Assembly (NCBI GenBank): GCA_964511535.1
Contig: CAZEFW010000028.1
Location: 1 to 64,000, forward strand
Source: CAZCFB01 sp964511535
Lineage (GTDB): Bacteria; Myxococcota_A; Polyangia; GCA-2747355; CAZCFB01
Length of the DNA: 64,000 nt
Reading direction: 5' to 3'
The notes under the pieces were generated by a model. The model searched no databases and was not told the DNA's origin. It saw only the letters and a program-made list of their open reading frames with translations. Position numbers and translations under genes: made by a program. Positions 51,177 through 60,604 of this stretch are shown piece after piece. Numbering within the stretch: the stretch's first letter is position 1; each line of letters opens with the position of its first letter.

Positions 51177-52376
51177 CTACGCCAGCACCTTCTTCACCTT
51201 CGCGATGGCCCAGTCGAGGTCTTCCTTGCTGATGTTCAGCGGCGGGGCCAGCCTGATCACCGACTCGTGGGTCTCCTTGGCCAGGATCCCTTCGGCCTGC
51301 AGCGCCTCGCAGAAGCGCCGGGCGCCGCCCGCCTCGGGCTTCAGGTCGATGCCCACGAACAGGCCGAGGCCGCGGATCTCCTTGACGTGGGGCGAGTTGA
51401 CCTTGCGCAGCTCGTCCATCAGGTAGTCACCCAGGCTCGCGGACTTGTCCGCCAGCTCTTCCTCGAGCAGCACGTCGATGGCGGCCACGCCCACGGCGGC
51501 AGCCAGCGGGTTGCCGCCGAAGGTGGAGCCGTGCTGGCCCGGCTGGAAGACGTCCATCACCTCCTCGGTGGCCGCGATGGCGCTCACCGGCATCACGCCG
51601 CCGCCCAGGGTCTTGCCCATGATGTAGACGTCCGGCTTCACGCCCTCGTGCTCGCAGCAGAACATCTTGCCCGTGCGGCCGAAGCCGGTCTGGATCTCGT
51701 CGGCCACGAAGAGCACGTTGTTCTCCTTGCACACCGCCGCCGCCGCCTTGAGGTAACCCTCGGGCGGCATGATGATGCCCGCCTCGCCCTGGATCGGCTC
51801 CACCATGAAGGCCACGGTGTTTTCGTTGATGGCGGCCTTGAGGGCGTCGATGTTGCCGTACTCGATCACCGGGAAGCCCGGGGTCAGCGGGCCGAAGCCG
51901 GCGCGGTAGTCCTCCTCGGTGGAGAAGGAGACGATGGTCACGGTGCGGCCGTGGAAGTTGTTCTCGCAGCAGATGATCTCCTGCTCGCCGTCGGCCACGC
52001 CCTTGACGGTGACGCCCCACTTGCGCGCGGCCTTGAGGGCCGTCTCCACCGCCTCGGCGCCGGTGTTCATGGGCAGCACCTTGGGCAACCCGGTGACCCG
52101 GCTGATGCGCTCGTACAGCTCGCCCAGCTGGTCGTTGTGGAACGCCCGGCTGGTGAGGGTCAGCCGGCTGGCCTGGTCAGTCAGGGCCTTCATGATCTTC
52201 GGGTGCAGGTGGCCATGGCTCAGGGCGGAGTAGGCGCTGAGCATGTCCATGTACTTGGTCCCCTCCACGTCCCAGACCCACACCCCTTCACCCCTGGCGA
52301 GCACCACGGGCAGCGGGTGGTAGTTGTCGGCGCCGAACTTCTCGGTCTTTGCGATGATCTCGGGGCTGGTGGGCAT
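51177..52376 (-). CDS. rocD: Ornithine--oxo-acid aminotransferase
   Basis: 399 residues, full length. Class III aminotransferase features: NYHPLPVVLARGEGVWVWDVEG at the start, MNTGAEAVETALKAARKWG, FHGRT, EPIQGEAG, the Asp in VADEIQTGFGRTG, and the PLP Lys in YIMGKTLGGGVMPVSA. It converts ornithine and 2-oxoglutarate to glutamate semialdehyde and glutamate. GGAGG precedes the start. Divergent from the ArsA-type ATPase gene; no other arginine or proline genes nearby. Confidence 0.93.
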   Translation of the reverse strand: MPTSPEIIAKTEKFGADNYHPLPVVLARGEGVWVWDVEGTKYMDMLSAYSALSHGHLHPKIMKALTDQASRLTLTSRAFHNDQLGELYERISRVTGLPKVLPMNTGAEAVETALKAARKWGVTVKGVADGEQEIICCENNFHGRTVTIVSFSTEEDYRAGFGPLTPGFPVIEYGNIDALKAAINENTVAFMVEPIQGEAGIIMPPEGYLKAAAAVCKENNVLFVADEIQTGFGRTGKMFCCEHEGVKPDVYIMGKTLGGGVMPVSAIAATEEVMDVFQPGQHGSTFGGNPLAAAVGVAAIDVLLEEELADKSASLGDYLMDELRKVNSPHVKEIRGLGLFVGIDLKPEAGGARRFCEALQAEGILAKETHESVIRLAPPLNISKEDLDWAIAKVKKVLA

Positions 52377-52470
52377 CTGATACCTCCGGGGAAAAAGGAT
52401 GTTTTTGGAAGATCTGACGTACCGCTGATCCGGGCCTCTCGTCTACGGAAAAAATAGGGTATAGAGGGGC

Positions 52471-53403
52471 ATGGCCATTCCCGACGATCTCTGCCCAGTG
52501 ATGCTCTTTTCCGGCAAGGGGGGTGTGGGCAAGACCACCCTGGCCGGCGCCACCGCCGTGCGCCTGGCGCGTATGGGCTCCAGGGTGCTGGTGATGTCCA
52601 CCGATCCCGCCCACTCCCTGTCCGACGTGTTCGGCGTTCAGCTGGACGCGCGGCCCCTGTCGTTGATGGACGGGCTGGACGCCATGGAGGTGGACGCCAG
52701 CGGCATGTTCGCCGAGGCGGTGCAGCTGGTGGAGAAGGAGGGCGGGGCGCCCGGGCCGCTCAAGGACATGCTGCGCATGGTGAGCGAGACCCCCGGCGTG
52801 GACGAGTTCGGCGCCATCGAGGTGCTGCTGCAGGCCATGGAGCACGCCGAGCATGACGTGGTGATCCTGGACACCGCGCCCACGGGCCACACGCTCAAGC
52901 TGCTGACGGTGCCCCAGCTGATGGACAGCTGGATGGGCAAGCTGATGGAGATGCGGCGAGGCATCGCCAGGGCGGGCAGGCTGCTGCGCAAGCTGATCCC
53001 CGGGGCCGGCGACGCCCCTGACCCCGAGGAGCTGGGGCGCAACCTGCAGGGCGGCCGCGACCGCATCAGCTCGCTCAAGGACGTGCTCACCGACCCGGAC
53101 CGGGCGCAGATCGTGCTGGTGACCATCCCCGAGGCCATGAGCATCGAGGAGACCCGGCGCACCCTGGACCACCTGCACAAGGGCGGCATGCCCGTGGGCA
53201 CCGTGGTGGTCAACCAGCTGCAGCCCGACAGCCCCACCTGCCTGCACTGCCAGCGCCGGCGGCAGATCCACCTGGCCGAGCTGGAGCGCATGCGCGCCCT
53301 GGCCGGGCCGGTGTCGGTGCGGGTGGTGGAGAGCCTGCCGAAGCGCATCCGCGGGCTCGAGGCCCTGTGGGAGGTGGGGGAGATCCTCTGGGACCAGGGC
53401 TAG
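52471..53403 (+). CDS. ArsA/GET3-family ATPase
   Basis: 310 residues. Deviant Walker A GKGGVGKTTLAGATAVRLA at the start, switch I DPAHSLSDVF, and switch II in ILDTAPTGHTLKLL. A C-x2-C (CLHC) near residue 255 matches the GET3/ArsA Cys pair. Single-domain form, so it would work as a homodimer. No arsenic genes are nearby, so a chaperone-like or unknown role is as likely as arsenite export. A 99-bp diverged copy of its 3' end lies at 55171-55269. Confidence 0.88.
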   Translation: MAIPDDLCPVMLFSGKGGVGKTTLAGATAVRLARMGSRVLVMSTDPAHSLSDVFGVQLDARPLSLMDGLDAMEVDASGMFAEAVQLVEKEGGAPGPLKDMLRMVSETPGVDEFGAIEVLLQAMEHAEHDVVILDTAPTGHTLKLLTVPQLMDSWMGKLMEMRRGIARAGRLLRKLIPGAGDAPDPEELGRNLQGGRDRISSLKDVLTDPDRAQIVLVTIPEAMSIEETRRTLDHLHKGGMPVGTVVVNQLQPDSPTCLHCQRRRQIHLAELERMRALAGPVSVRVVESLPKRIRGLEALWEVGEILWDQG

Positions 53404-53453
53404 TTCGGCCCCCGCCCGAAGGGCGGATCTTTCAGACCCGAAGCGGGCGGTAG

Positions 53454-53475
53454 AAGCGGCGTCTCGCCGCTTTCA
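53454..53475 (+). terminator. Terminator after the ArsA-type ATPase gene
   Basis: AAGCGGCG-TCT-CGCCGCTT followed by TCATTT: an 8-bp perfect stem with a short loop and a weak T-rich tail, 50 bp after the stop. Confidence 0.6.
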
Positions 53476-53771
53476 TTTGCAGGAGGGCCGCCATGGAACG
53501 CGGCAGGATGCCGCGTCTACCTGCTCTGTGGAGGTACGTTTCGGGTCAGTGCGCCGGCGAGGCAAATGCTGAACGCGTCCTCTCCGCCAGCCCCGGTGGG
53601 TCAGTAGCGCCTGTCCAGGCGGGCGCTTTCCGCACGATCGTTCGCTGATCGAACATGCTCCAGCCGCACACCTCGCGCCAAGATCGGAGAACCATTCCAT
53701 TCCTTCCCATGGCATCCGCATTGCAGTTCAACAGTGTACGAACTGGCAATCTTGCGACAGGAAGATGATCA
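53476..53771. other. Intergenic gap before the second arylsulfotransferase-like gene
   Basis: About 300 bp without a convincing gene; short open frames here have no protein-like features. AGGAAG near 53758 is a modest ribosome site for ATG 53772. No repeat or clear promoter seen. Confidence 0.4.
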
Positions 53772-55127
53772 ATGGTCCACTTCCGAATCAGTCTACTCCT
53801 GGTCCTCCTGATCCTCGTGGCCGCGTGCTCCGATCCCGGCGATGAGGTGACCGAGCCCTTTGTCTGGGGCACCACCCCGTGCAAGGGCTACACCCTGGTG
53901 AGCGTGCCCTCCGCCGACATGAATGGCGGAGATACCACCATGCTCGTGGACATGAAGGGCAACGTGGTCCAGAAGTGGGCCGTCACCAACCACCCGGTCA
54001 AGCTGATCCCGGGCGGCTCCATCATCGGCACCGGGGCGCTGAGGCCTACAAAAATCGGCAGCCTGCACGAGGCGGTGGACATGGTCCAGGTTTCCTGGAC
54101 CGGTAAGAAGGAGTGGTCCTTCTCAAACTGGGACAGCGATGGCACCGGCAAGATGATGTCTCGCCAGCACCATGACTTTCAGCGCGAGGGGAACCCGGTG
54201 GGCTACTTCGCGCCGGGCCAGGACTTCGTGGCCAAGGGCCGCACCCTGGTCCTGTCCCACAAGACGCGCAACATGCCGAAGATCAGCAAGACCCCGCTGC
54301 TGGACGATCCAGTATACGAGGTGGACTTCCAGGGCAAGCTGACCGGATATGTCTGGTACCCGTCGGACCACATCGACGACATGGGCTTCGACAAGGAGTC
54401 CCTGGCGGAGATCTACAAAAACCCGCGCACGGACCATGACACCGGCGAGGGCGACTGGCTGCACCTCAACAGCGTCTCCACGCTGGGCAAAAACCGCTGG
54501 TACGAACAGGACGGGGACGAGCGCTTCCACCCGGACAACCTGATCCTCGACTCCCGGGAGGCGAACTTCATCATCATCGTCAGCCGCAAGACCGGCAAGA
54601 TCGTCTGGCGGGTGGGGCCGGAGTATGACAAGAGCACGCCCTGGCATGACATCGGCCAGATCATCGGCCCCCACCATGCCCACATGATCCCGCCGGGGCT
54701 GCCGGGCGCGGGCAATATCCTGGTCTTCGATAACGGCGGCGAGGCCGGCTACGGGGGCCCCACGGGATTCCCCCGGCACACGCGCGCTTATTCCCGTGTG
54801 GTGGAGTTTGATCCGATCACCCTCAAGGTGGTCTGGCAGTATGGCCCCAAGGACGGGGACGACCGCTACTTCAGCGGCTTCGTCAGCTCGGCCCAGCGGT
54901 TGCCCAACGGCAACACCCTGGTCACCCCTGGAGACGCCGGGGAGGTGTTCGAGGTGACCCGGGACAAGAAGGTGGTCTGGCGCTGGATCTCTCCGGCCCG
55001 AAAGGCCGAGACGAACTTCTACTCCCTCTACCGGGCCTACCGCGTGCCCCAGCAGTGGCTGCCGGCGGGGACCAAGGCCGCCGAGGGCGCATACCCGGAG
55101 TGGGGAAAGATGAGCTGCGGCGAGTAG
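53772..55127 (+). CDS. Arylsulfotransferase-like (ASST) lipoprotein, copy 2
   Basis: 451 residues, a clear paralogue of the protein at 36343 (shared motifs MSRQHHDFQREGNPVGYFAPG, HIDDMGF, GDWLHLNSVSTLG, RFHPDNLILDSREANF, GKIVWRVGP, HMIPPGLPGAGNILVFDNGG). Signal peptide with lipobox ILVAAC. Unlike copy 1 it is not next to a sulfatase. It lies between an intact ArsA-type gene and a remnant of a second one, suggesting insertion or a duplication-deletion event. Predicted periplasmic or surface sulfuryl transferase; acceptor unknown. Confidence 0.82.
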   Translation: MVHFRISLLLVLLILVAACSDPGDEVTEPFVWGTTPCKGYTLVSVPSADMNGGDTTMLVDMKGNVVQKWAVTNHPVKLIPGGSIIGTGALRPTKIGSLHEAVDMVQVSWTGKKEWSFSNWDSDGTGKMMSRQHHDFQREGNPVGYFAPGQDFVAKGRTLVLSHKTRNMPKISKTPLLDDPVYEVDFQGKLTGYVWYPSDHIDDMGFDKESLAEIYKNPRTDHDTGEGDWLHLNSVSTLGKNRWYEQDGDERFHPDNLILDSREANFIIIVSRKTGKIVWRVGPEYDKSTPWHDIGQIIGPHHAHMIPPGLPGAGNILVFDNGGEAGYGGPTGFPRHTRAYSRVVEFDPITLKVVWQYGPKDGDDRYFSGFVSSAQRLPNGNTLVTPGDAGEVFEVTRDKKVVWRWISPARKAETNFYSLYRAYRVPQQWLPAGTKAAEGAYPEWGKMSCGE

Positions 55128-55170
55128 CGCACCTCAGCTAGCGACATGCCAGGATGCTGCGACAGCGTCC

Positions 55171-55269
55171 GGGCCGGCGTCGGTGCGGGTGGTGGAGAGC
55201 CTGCCGAGGCGCATCCGCGGGCTCGATGCCCTGTGGGAGGTGGGGGAGATCCTCTGGGATCAGGGCTGA
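55171..55269 (+). pseudogene. Remnant of an arsA-like gene (3' end)
   Basis: 99 bp nearly identical to the last 99 bp of the ATPase gene (53305-53403). The encoded end SVRVVESLPRRIRGLDALW then EVGEILWDQG differs only by Lys/Arg and Glu/Asp type changes, with TGA instead of TAG. Third-position differences indicate descent from a diverged paralogue rather than a very recent copy. Upstream of 55171 the similarity stops. It overlaps the 3' end of the convergent kinase gene by 10 bp. Confidence 0.8.
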
Positions 55270-58200
55270 GCGGCCTGCACCCTTCCGCCTCTCCAGATCA
55301 CGGGCACGCGCGCCTGCACCTCCTCCAGCAGCTTCGCGTAGGGCGAATAGAAGGTGGCCATGTCGAGGCTGACATGGTCGCCCAGCTCGCTCGCGGCGTG
55401 CAGCTTGCGGCCGTGGAGCCGGAGCTGTCGCGCGGGACCGTGGAGCCGCTCGCTGTGCAGCAGGGCGCCCGTCTCGCGGTTCCAGATTCCGACCATGCCG
55501 TTGGCAAAGCCGGCCAGCAGGGTCCCTGCCGGGCCCTCCTGCAGGGTGACCACCGCGCTCGACGGGACCTCCTCGAAGGCGGGGCCTGGTCGCGCCTTGC
55601 CCCCGGCCCGCGGGTGCAGCTCGATGTTTCCCTCCCTGAAGCCGAGGACCAGCCAGGGGTCCAGGAGCATGGCCGCGGTGACGTTTGCGTCCACATCGTG
55701 CTGCCCGGTCCTGCGCCCCTGCTGGTCGAAGATCTGCAGGTGAGCGCCGTCCACCACCAGGGCGCGGCCTCGCTGCCAGCTCACGGCCAGCGCCTTGGAG
55801 GAGAGCCGCTTGTAGCTGCCCTGGGCGTCGAACAGCAACGCGTCGCCGTTGCCGGAGACCAGGCACCCCTCGTCCGTGGCCACCACCGTTGTGCCCGAGA
55901 CCTCCGCCGACCAGGCCCTGCGATCCAGTTTCAGGTCCCACAGGTGCAGCTCTCCAGCGCGGTCGAGCAGGCAGAGGTGGGCCCCCTGGCTCGACGCCGC
56001 GCCCACGCGGTCGCCCTCGGCTGCCGCGCGCGCCCACGCCGACTTGACCGGGGGGGGACCGGCCGCGCCCATGGAGCGCCAGCCTCGGTGGGTCAGGATG
56101 GCTGGCGGGGTGGCGGTCATCAGCCGCGTGGTCCAGCGCGAGCCGCCGCTGGCCAGCTCCCACAGCCTGATCGTGGCGTCGTCGCCCACGGACACCGCGA
56201 GCTGCGACGATTTGCCCGGGACGAACTTGAACGCGTTGGCCTCGCCCGTGTGCCCCCGGAGGATTTTGCCCGGTCGGCCGTCCGCGTCGAACAGCCGCGC
56301 GGTGCCGTCCGAGAGGGCCACCCCGATGGTCTCGCCGTCCGGGGAGATATCTCCCATGTAGGCCCTGCCGGGCAGGGGGCCGATGACCCGGGGCGGGCCG
56401 CCCGCCACCGGCCAGACCCTCACGGTGTTGTCCTCGCTGAAGGAGACCAGCCTGTCGCTGCCCGGCGCGAACACCAGTTCGTCTATCACGTCGGTGTGGC
56501 CGGATAGCGTGCGCCGGAGCTTCCCGCCGGGCCAGGACCAGAGGTCTATCCTGCCGCTGGCGTAGCCGCTCGCCAGGTGGCGGCCGTCCGGGCTGAAGGC
56601 CAGGGCGTGCGGGTAGGAGGCGGTCTCCACCTGCTGTGCCATCACGCGGGTCTTCAGATCCCAGAGCTTTATCCACCTCGACGAGCTGGCCGCGAGCAGC
56701 TCGCCGCGGGGGTGCATGGCCATGGCGTTGACGTCTGCGCCGGGCATGTTCAGATCCGCCAGGCGCTCGCCCGCTGGCAGCTTGTACAGCCGGATGAAGG
56801 ACGCCTTGCCGCCCACCGCCAGGACCTCGCCGTCAGGTGTCGGCAGGGCGTACGCGATGCGGCCAGGGTAGCCGGAGAGCGTCAGCCTCGGCTCGCCCAG
56901 CTTCACGTCCCAGACGCGCACGGTCCTGTCGTAGCCGGCCGAGACGATTCCTCCGCCTCCCGGTAGGACAGCCACGGAGGGGATGCCGCGCCTGTGCCCG
57001 CCGCTGGGACCGGGCGGGGGCGGCACGGAGGTGTCCCAGAGCCTGACCGTGCGGTCGTAGCCAGAGCTGACCAGGTGCCGGCCCCCGGCGTCGAAGGCGC
57101 CGCCGATGGCCCACCCGGTGTGCCCCCGCAGCACCCTGACGGGCTGTCCAGCGGGATCCCACAGGCGAACGGTGCCGTCGAAGGAGGTGCTGGCCAGGAC
57201 CCCGCGTCGGCTGAACTTGACCGAAGAAATCCGGTCGCGGTGTCCCCTCAACACGGCCGGCCGGGCTCCGGCGGCGAGGTCCCAGACCATGACCCGGCCG
57301 TCCCACGTGCCGGCGGCGACCCGGGCGCCGTCGGGGCTGATGTCCAGGCCGTAGAAGCCCTTGGCCGGGCCCGTGAGCTCGTGCACGGTCTCGCCATCAG
57401 CCAGGCGGCGGATCCGGAGCTCGGCGCCGCTCGAGGTGGTCCCGATCAGCGCGCTCGAGGGGCTGAAGGCGAGGCCGGTGGTCTTGTGCTTGTGCCCTGG
57501 AAGTCTGCGCGGGGCGCCGCCCGCGAGATCCCGGATCACGAGCTCGCGGCGCGCGCTCGCCAGCCACCGACCGTTCGGACTGAACGCGATGTGCCAGAGG
57601 TGCTCGCTGTGGTCGTGGAAGATGCGCTCGGTGCCCTTGTCCAGGTCCCTCAGGTGGAGGTGTCCCGACCGCGTCCCCACCGCCAGCAGCTTGCCCTGCG
57701 GGTGGAACGCCACCCCGGTGGCCTTGTCAGAGAAGCCCCGCAAGACCGTGGCCGTCCGGGTGTGCCGATCAATCAGGTACACCGAGTCGTCGAGGCACGC
57801 GGCCGCCAGGCGCTTGCCGTCGGGGGAGAAGACCGCGCCGCCCACCGACGCCCCGAGCCTCGCGGTCCAGACCTGGGGATCCCGGCGCAGCTTCCACCAC
57901 AGGGCGCGCGCGGTCACCGAGTCGCTCACCTCCAGGGAGCTGCGCAGCTGGGCCCGGGCCTCCAGGCGGCGGCCGCGAGCCAGGGCGGCGCGGGCGCCCT
58001 GGCGCAGCGACCGGGCCAGGCGCTGCCGGGCGACCTGCCGGCCAGCGCGGGCCTGGTTCCGCTGCTCCTCGGCGTCCTCCTTCTGCCGATAGAACACCAC
58101 CGCGAGCAGGGTCAGCACGGCCACCAGCAGGATGGCGAGGACCCGCACGCGATTGTTCCTGCCCCGCCGCCGCCGCTGCCCCGCTTCGATGAACTCGAGC

Positions 58201-60581
58201 ACCAGCGCCGGGGCCGAGGCCGAGCACCGCGCCAGCGAGCCCTCGGCCTCCAGCAGGGCCTGGCCAGTCCACACCTCGGCGGCGCGGCGGCCTCTGGTTC
58301 GCCACAGCTCGGCTGCTCGGGTCGCCTCCTCCAGGAAGGCCAGGTCCTCCCGGCTCTCCTCCAGCCAGCACGCCAGCCGGCGCCAGGAGGTGACGAGTGA
58401 CTCGTGCACCAGCTCCATGCCCCCGCCCGTGCCGGTCCCCTTGCGGGTCGTGATCAGCCGCGCCGCGGTGAGCCGGTCGAGCACCTGGTCCGCGGTCTCC
58501 CCGCGGCCGTCGAGCAGGCGCCTTCGGCTCACCACCTGGCGCGTGCCCTCCGCCGTGACCATGCGCAGCAGCAGCTCCCGGGCCTCTGCCTGCTCCTCCG
58601 CGCTCATCTCCTCCAGCACGCCGTCGGCGTGGGCCGCCAGGGCGCCGGTCACCCCGCCCATCTCACCGTGGGCCGCCCGGGTCAGCAGCTTGCGCTCCAT
58701 GTCCCGTCGCTCCCAGAGCTGGCGCGCGGCGAACTGAAGCAGCGGCAACGCGGCGCGCTCGCCTTCCACCTCGCTGGTCATCTGCGACACCAGGGTGTCG
58801 TCCTCGAAGCGGTAGCCCATGGCCTCCACCGGGCGGTCCAGGGTCTGGCCCAGGGCCAGGTTGTCCGGCCGGTGCATCACCGTGACCCGGCCCATGGCGA
58901 CCCGCACCAGGGGGCCGCGGCTGAGGCGGCTGAGGAAGTCCTCCCGCAGGGTGAAGATGATCCGCACCGGGTCCTCGGCGTCGTCCGCGGCCCCGCACAG
59001 CGCGTCCATGAAGCGACGCCTGGTGCGGGCGTCATCCACCATGGTGACCAGCTCCTCCAGCTGGTCCACGAACAGCAGCACCTGCTTGCGCTCCCGGGCG
59101 GCCAGCCGCCGCAGGGCCAGCCCGAGCAGGTGGGGCTTGGACAGCAGCTCGCCCGCGAGGCCGCGCTCCTCGGCCTCCAGGCGCTGAAAATCGGAGGTCT
59201 GGTCCTGGGGGTGGTCCACGCTCCGAGGCTCCTCGGGGACGGCGCTGCCCGAGGCGACGCTGAAGGTCTCGCCCGAGGAGAGCCGCGCGGCCAGGGCGCG
59301 GAAGGGCGCATCGCCCGGGCGCATGCGCAGCACCAGCCAGTCGCCCCGCTCCCTGAGGCGCGGGATGACGCCGGCCTGCACGAAGGAGCTCTTGCCAGCC
59401 CCGGAGGGGCCCACCACCGGCAGCACCGCCCGCTCGCGGAACTGCTCCATGAACTCGAGGATCTCGGCGTCCCGGCCGAAGAACAGCTCTGCGTGGCGCT
59501 CGGCGAAGGGCATCAGGCCGCGGAACGGGCTCCGGGACAGGTCCGAGGCCAGCGAGCCGCCGCGCTGCAGCTGCCGCCGCAGCTGCCGGGCCACCTCGGC
59601 CGCGTCGGGGCGTTGGCCTGGCGCCTTGGTCAGGCACCGCCTGATGAGCTCGCCGAGCTCGGGCGGCAGGGCCGGGGTGCCAGGCTGGCCGCTGTCCAGC
59701 GGCAGCTCCAGCTCGTCCTGGCTCATGACCAGGGAGGCGAGCTCGAAGAACGATCGCCGCTCGTGGGGCCGCTCGCCCACCAGTAGCTCGTGCAGGGTCA
59801 CGCCAAGGGCCCAGATGTCCGTGGCGCCGGTGGCCTCCTGGCGGAGCCACTGCTCCGGCGCCATGTAGGGCGGCGATCCTCGCACCGCCCGCAGCTCCGC
59901 CGGGTCGATGTCTTCCGAGGAGATGGAGTCCAGCGTCTCCTCGGCCCCACCCTGGCCCCCCGCCTCCTCCGGGATCGGGCTGGCCATGACGGTGGCCAGG
60001 CCGAAGTCCACCACCCGGACCTGCCCGTCCCGTGGGATGAGCAGGTTCTCCGGCTTCAGATCCCGGTGGACGATACCCCGGGCGTGGGCTTCGGTCAGCG
60101 CCTCGGCGACGGCCAGCATGATGCGCATCGACTCGCGCTGGCCGGGCGGGTCCTCCCGCAAGCGGGCCCGCAGATTCTGCCCCTCCAGGTACTCCATGGT
60201 CACGTAGGGTCTGCCCTCGTGCGCGCTGGCAGAGTAGATGGTGACGATGTTCGGGTGGCTGAACCTGGCCACCGCCCGGGCCTCGAACAGGAACCGCTCC
60301 ACCGCGTCCTGGCCAGGCAGCCCGCTCGGGCTGATGATCTTGATGGCCACGCGGCGACCGAGCACCGTGTCCCGGGCCAGGTAGACCTCACCCATGCCGC
60401 CCTTGCCGAGCAGCCGCTTGACGCGGAACTGCTCCACCCTGTCGCCGGCCTGCAGCACATCGGCGGCCTCACGGCGCGCCCTCGGCGGAGCCATGGCGTC
60501 GCCCTGGCCGGCGTGATAGTTCGGCGCGTGCAGATCGGACCCGAGGGTGGACAGCAACCAGCCCAGCGGATCCGTCTTCAC
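55260..60581 (-). CDS. Ser/Thr kinase fused to nSTAND NTPase, transmembrane helix and WD40 propellers
   Basis: 1773 residues from GTG 60581, 23 bp after nadB; ATG 60494 is an alternative start. Order: kinase (about 52-335) with LGKGGMGEVY, VAIKII, HRDLKPEN (172-179), DFG (192) and MAPEQW; nSTAND1-type NTPase (about 350-780) with Walker A GPSGAGKSS (391-399) after the typical FRGLMPFAERHAELFFGRD; one membrane helix (about 810-830); then WD40 repeats to the end (GHTGWAIGGAFDAGGRHLVSSGYDR and similar, about 12-14 blades, so two propellers). The kinase and NTPase face the cytoplasm; the WD40 part lies beyond the membrane. Such fusions are typical of myxobacterial sensing; ligand and output are unknown. 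The C-terminus overlaps the arsA remnant. Confidence 0.88.
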   Translation of the reverse strand: MKTDPLGWLLSTLGSDLHAPNYHAGQGDAMAPPRARREAADVLQAGDRVEQFRVKRLLGKGGMGEVYLARDTVLGRRVAIKIISPSGLPGQDAVERFLFEARAVARFSHPNIVTIYSASAHEGRPYVTMEYLEGQNLRARLREDPPGQRESMRIMLAVAEALTEAHARGIVHRDLKPENLLIPRDGQVRVVDFGLATVMASPIPEEAGGQGGAEETLDSISSEDIDPAELRAVRGSPPYMAPEQWLRQEATGATDIWALGVTLHELLVGERPHERRSFFELASLVMSQDELELPLDSGQPGTPALPPELGELIRRCLTKAPGQRPDAAEVARQLRRQLQRGGSLASDLSRSPFRGLMPFAERHAELFFGRDAEILEFMEQFRERAVLPVVGPSGAGKSSFVQAGVIPRLRERGDWLVLRMRPGDAPFRALAARLSSGETFSVASGSAVPEEPRSVDHPQDQTSDFQRLEAEERGLAGELLSKPHLLGLALRRLAARERKQVLLFVDQLEELVTMVDDARTRRRFMDALCGAADDAEDPVRIIFTLREDFLSRLSRGPLVRVAMGRVTVMHRPDNLALGQTLDRPVEAMGYRFEDDTLVSQMTSEVEGERAALPLLQFAARQLWERRDMERKLLTRAAHGEMGGVTGALAAHADGVLEEMSAEEQAEARELLLRMVTAEGTRQVVSRRRLLDGRGETADQVLDRLTAARLITTRKGTGTGGGMELVHESLVTSWRRLACWLEESREDLAFLEEATRAAELWRTRGRRAAEVWTGQALLEAEGSLARCSASAPALVLEFIEAGQRRRRGRNNRVRVLAILLVAVLTLLAVVFYRQKEDAEEQRNQARAGRQVARQRLARSLRQGARAALARGRRLEARAQLRSSLEVSDSVTARALWWKLRRDPQVWTARLGASVGGAVFSPDGKRLAAACLDDSVYLIDRHTRTATVLRGFSDKATGVAFHPQGKLLAVGTRSGHLHLRDLDKGTERIFHDHSEHLWHIAFSPNGRWLASARRELVIRDLAGGAPRRLPGHKHKTTGLAFSPSSALIGTTSSGAELRIRRLADGETVHELTGPAKGFYGLDISPDGARVAAGTWDGRVMVWDLAAGARPAVLRGHRDRISSVKFSRRGVLASTSFDGTVRLWDPAGQPVRVLRGHTGWAIGGAFDAGGRHLVSSGYDRTVRLWDTSVPPPPGPSGGHRRGIPSVAVLPGGGGIVSAGYDRTVRVWDVKLGEPRLTLSGYPGRIAYALPTPDGEVLAVGGKASFIRLYKLPAGERLADLNMPGADVNAMAMHPRGELLAASSSRWIKLWDLKTRVMAQQVETASYPHALAFSPDGRHLASGYASGRIDLWSWPGGKLRRTLSGHTDVIDELVFAPGSDRLVSFSEDNTVRVWPVAGGPPRVIGPLPGRAYMGDISPDGETIGVALSDGTARLFDADGRPGKILRGHTGEANAFKFVPGKSSQLAVSVGDDATIRLWELASGGSRWTTRLMTATPPAILTHRGWRSMGAAGPPPVKSAWARAAAEGDRVGAASSQGAHLCLLDRAGELHLWDLKLDRRAWSAEVSGTTVVATDEGCLVSGNGDALLFDAQGSYKRLSSKALAVSWQRGRALVVDGAHLQIFDQQGRRTGQHDVDANVTAAMLLDPWLVLGFREGNIELHPRAGGKARPGPAFEEVPSSAVVTLQEGPAGTLLAGFANGMVGIWNRETGALLHSERLHGPARQLRLHGRKLHAASELGDHVSLDMATFYSPYAKLLEEVQARVPVIWRGGRVQAAQP

Positions 60582-60604
60582 CTCGTGCCCCCCCGCAAGG
60601 CCGC

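Noticed and set aside
53473..53884. Minus-strand open frames in the gap before ASST copy 2
   Set aside because: No family features; one overlaps the signal peptide region of the ASST gene.
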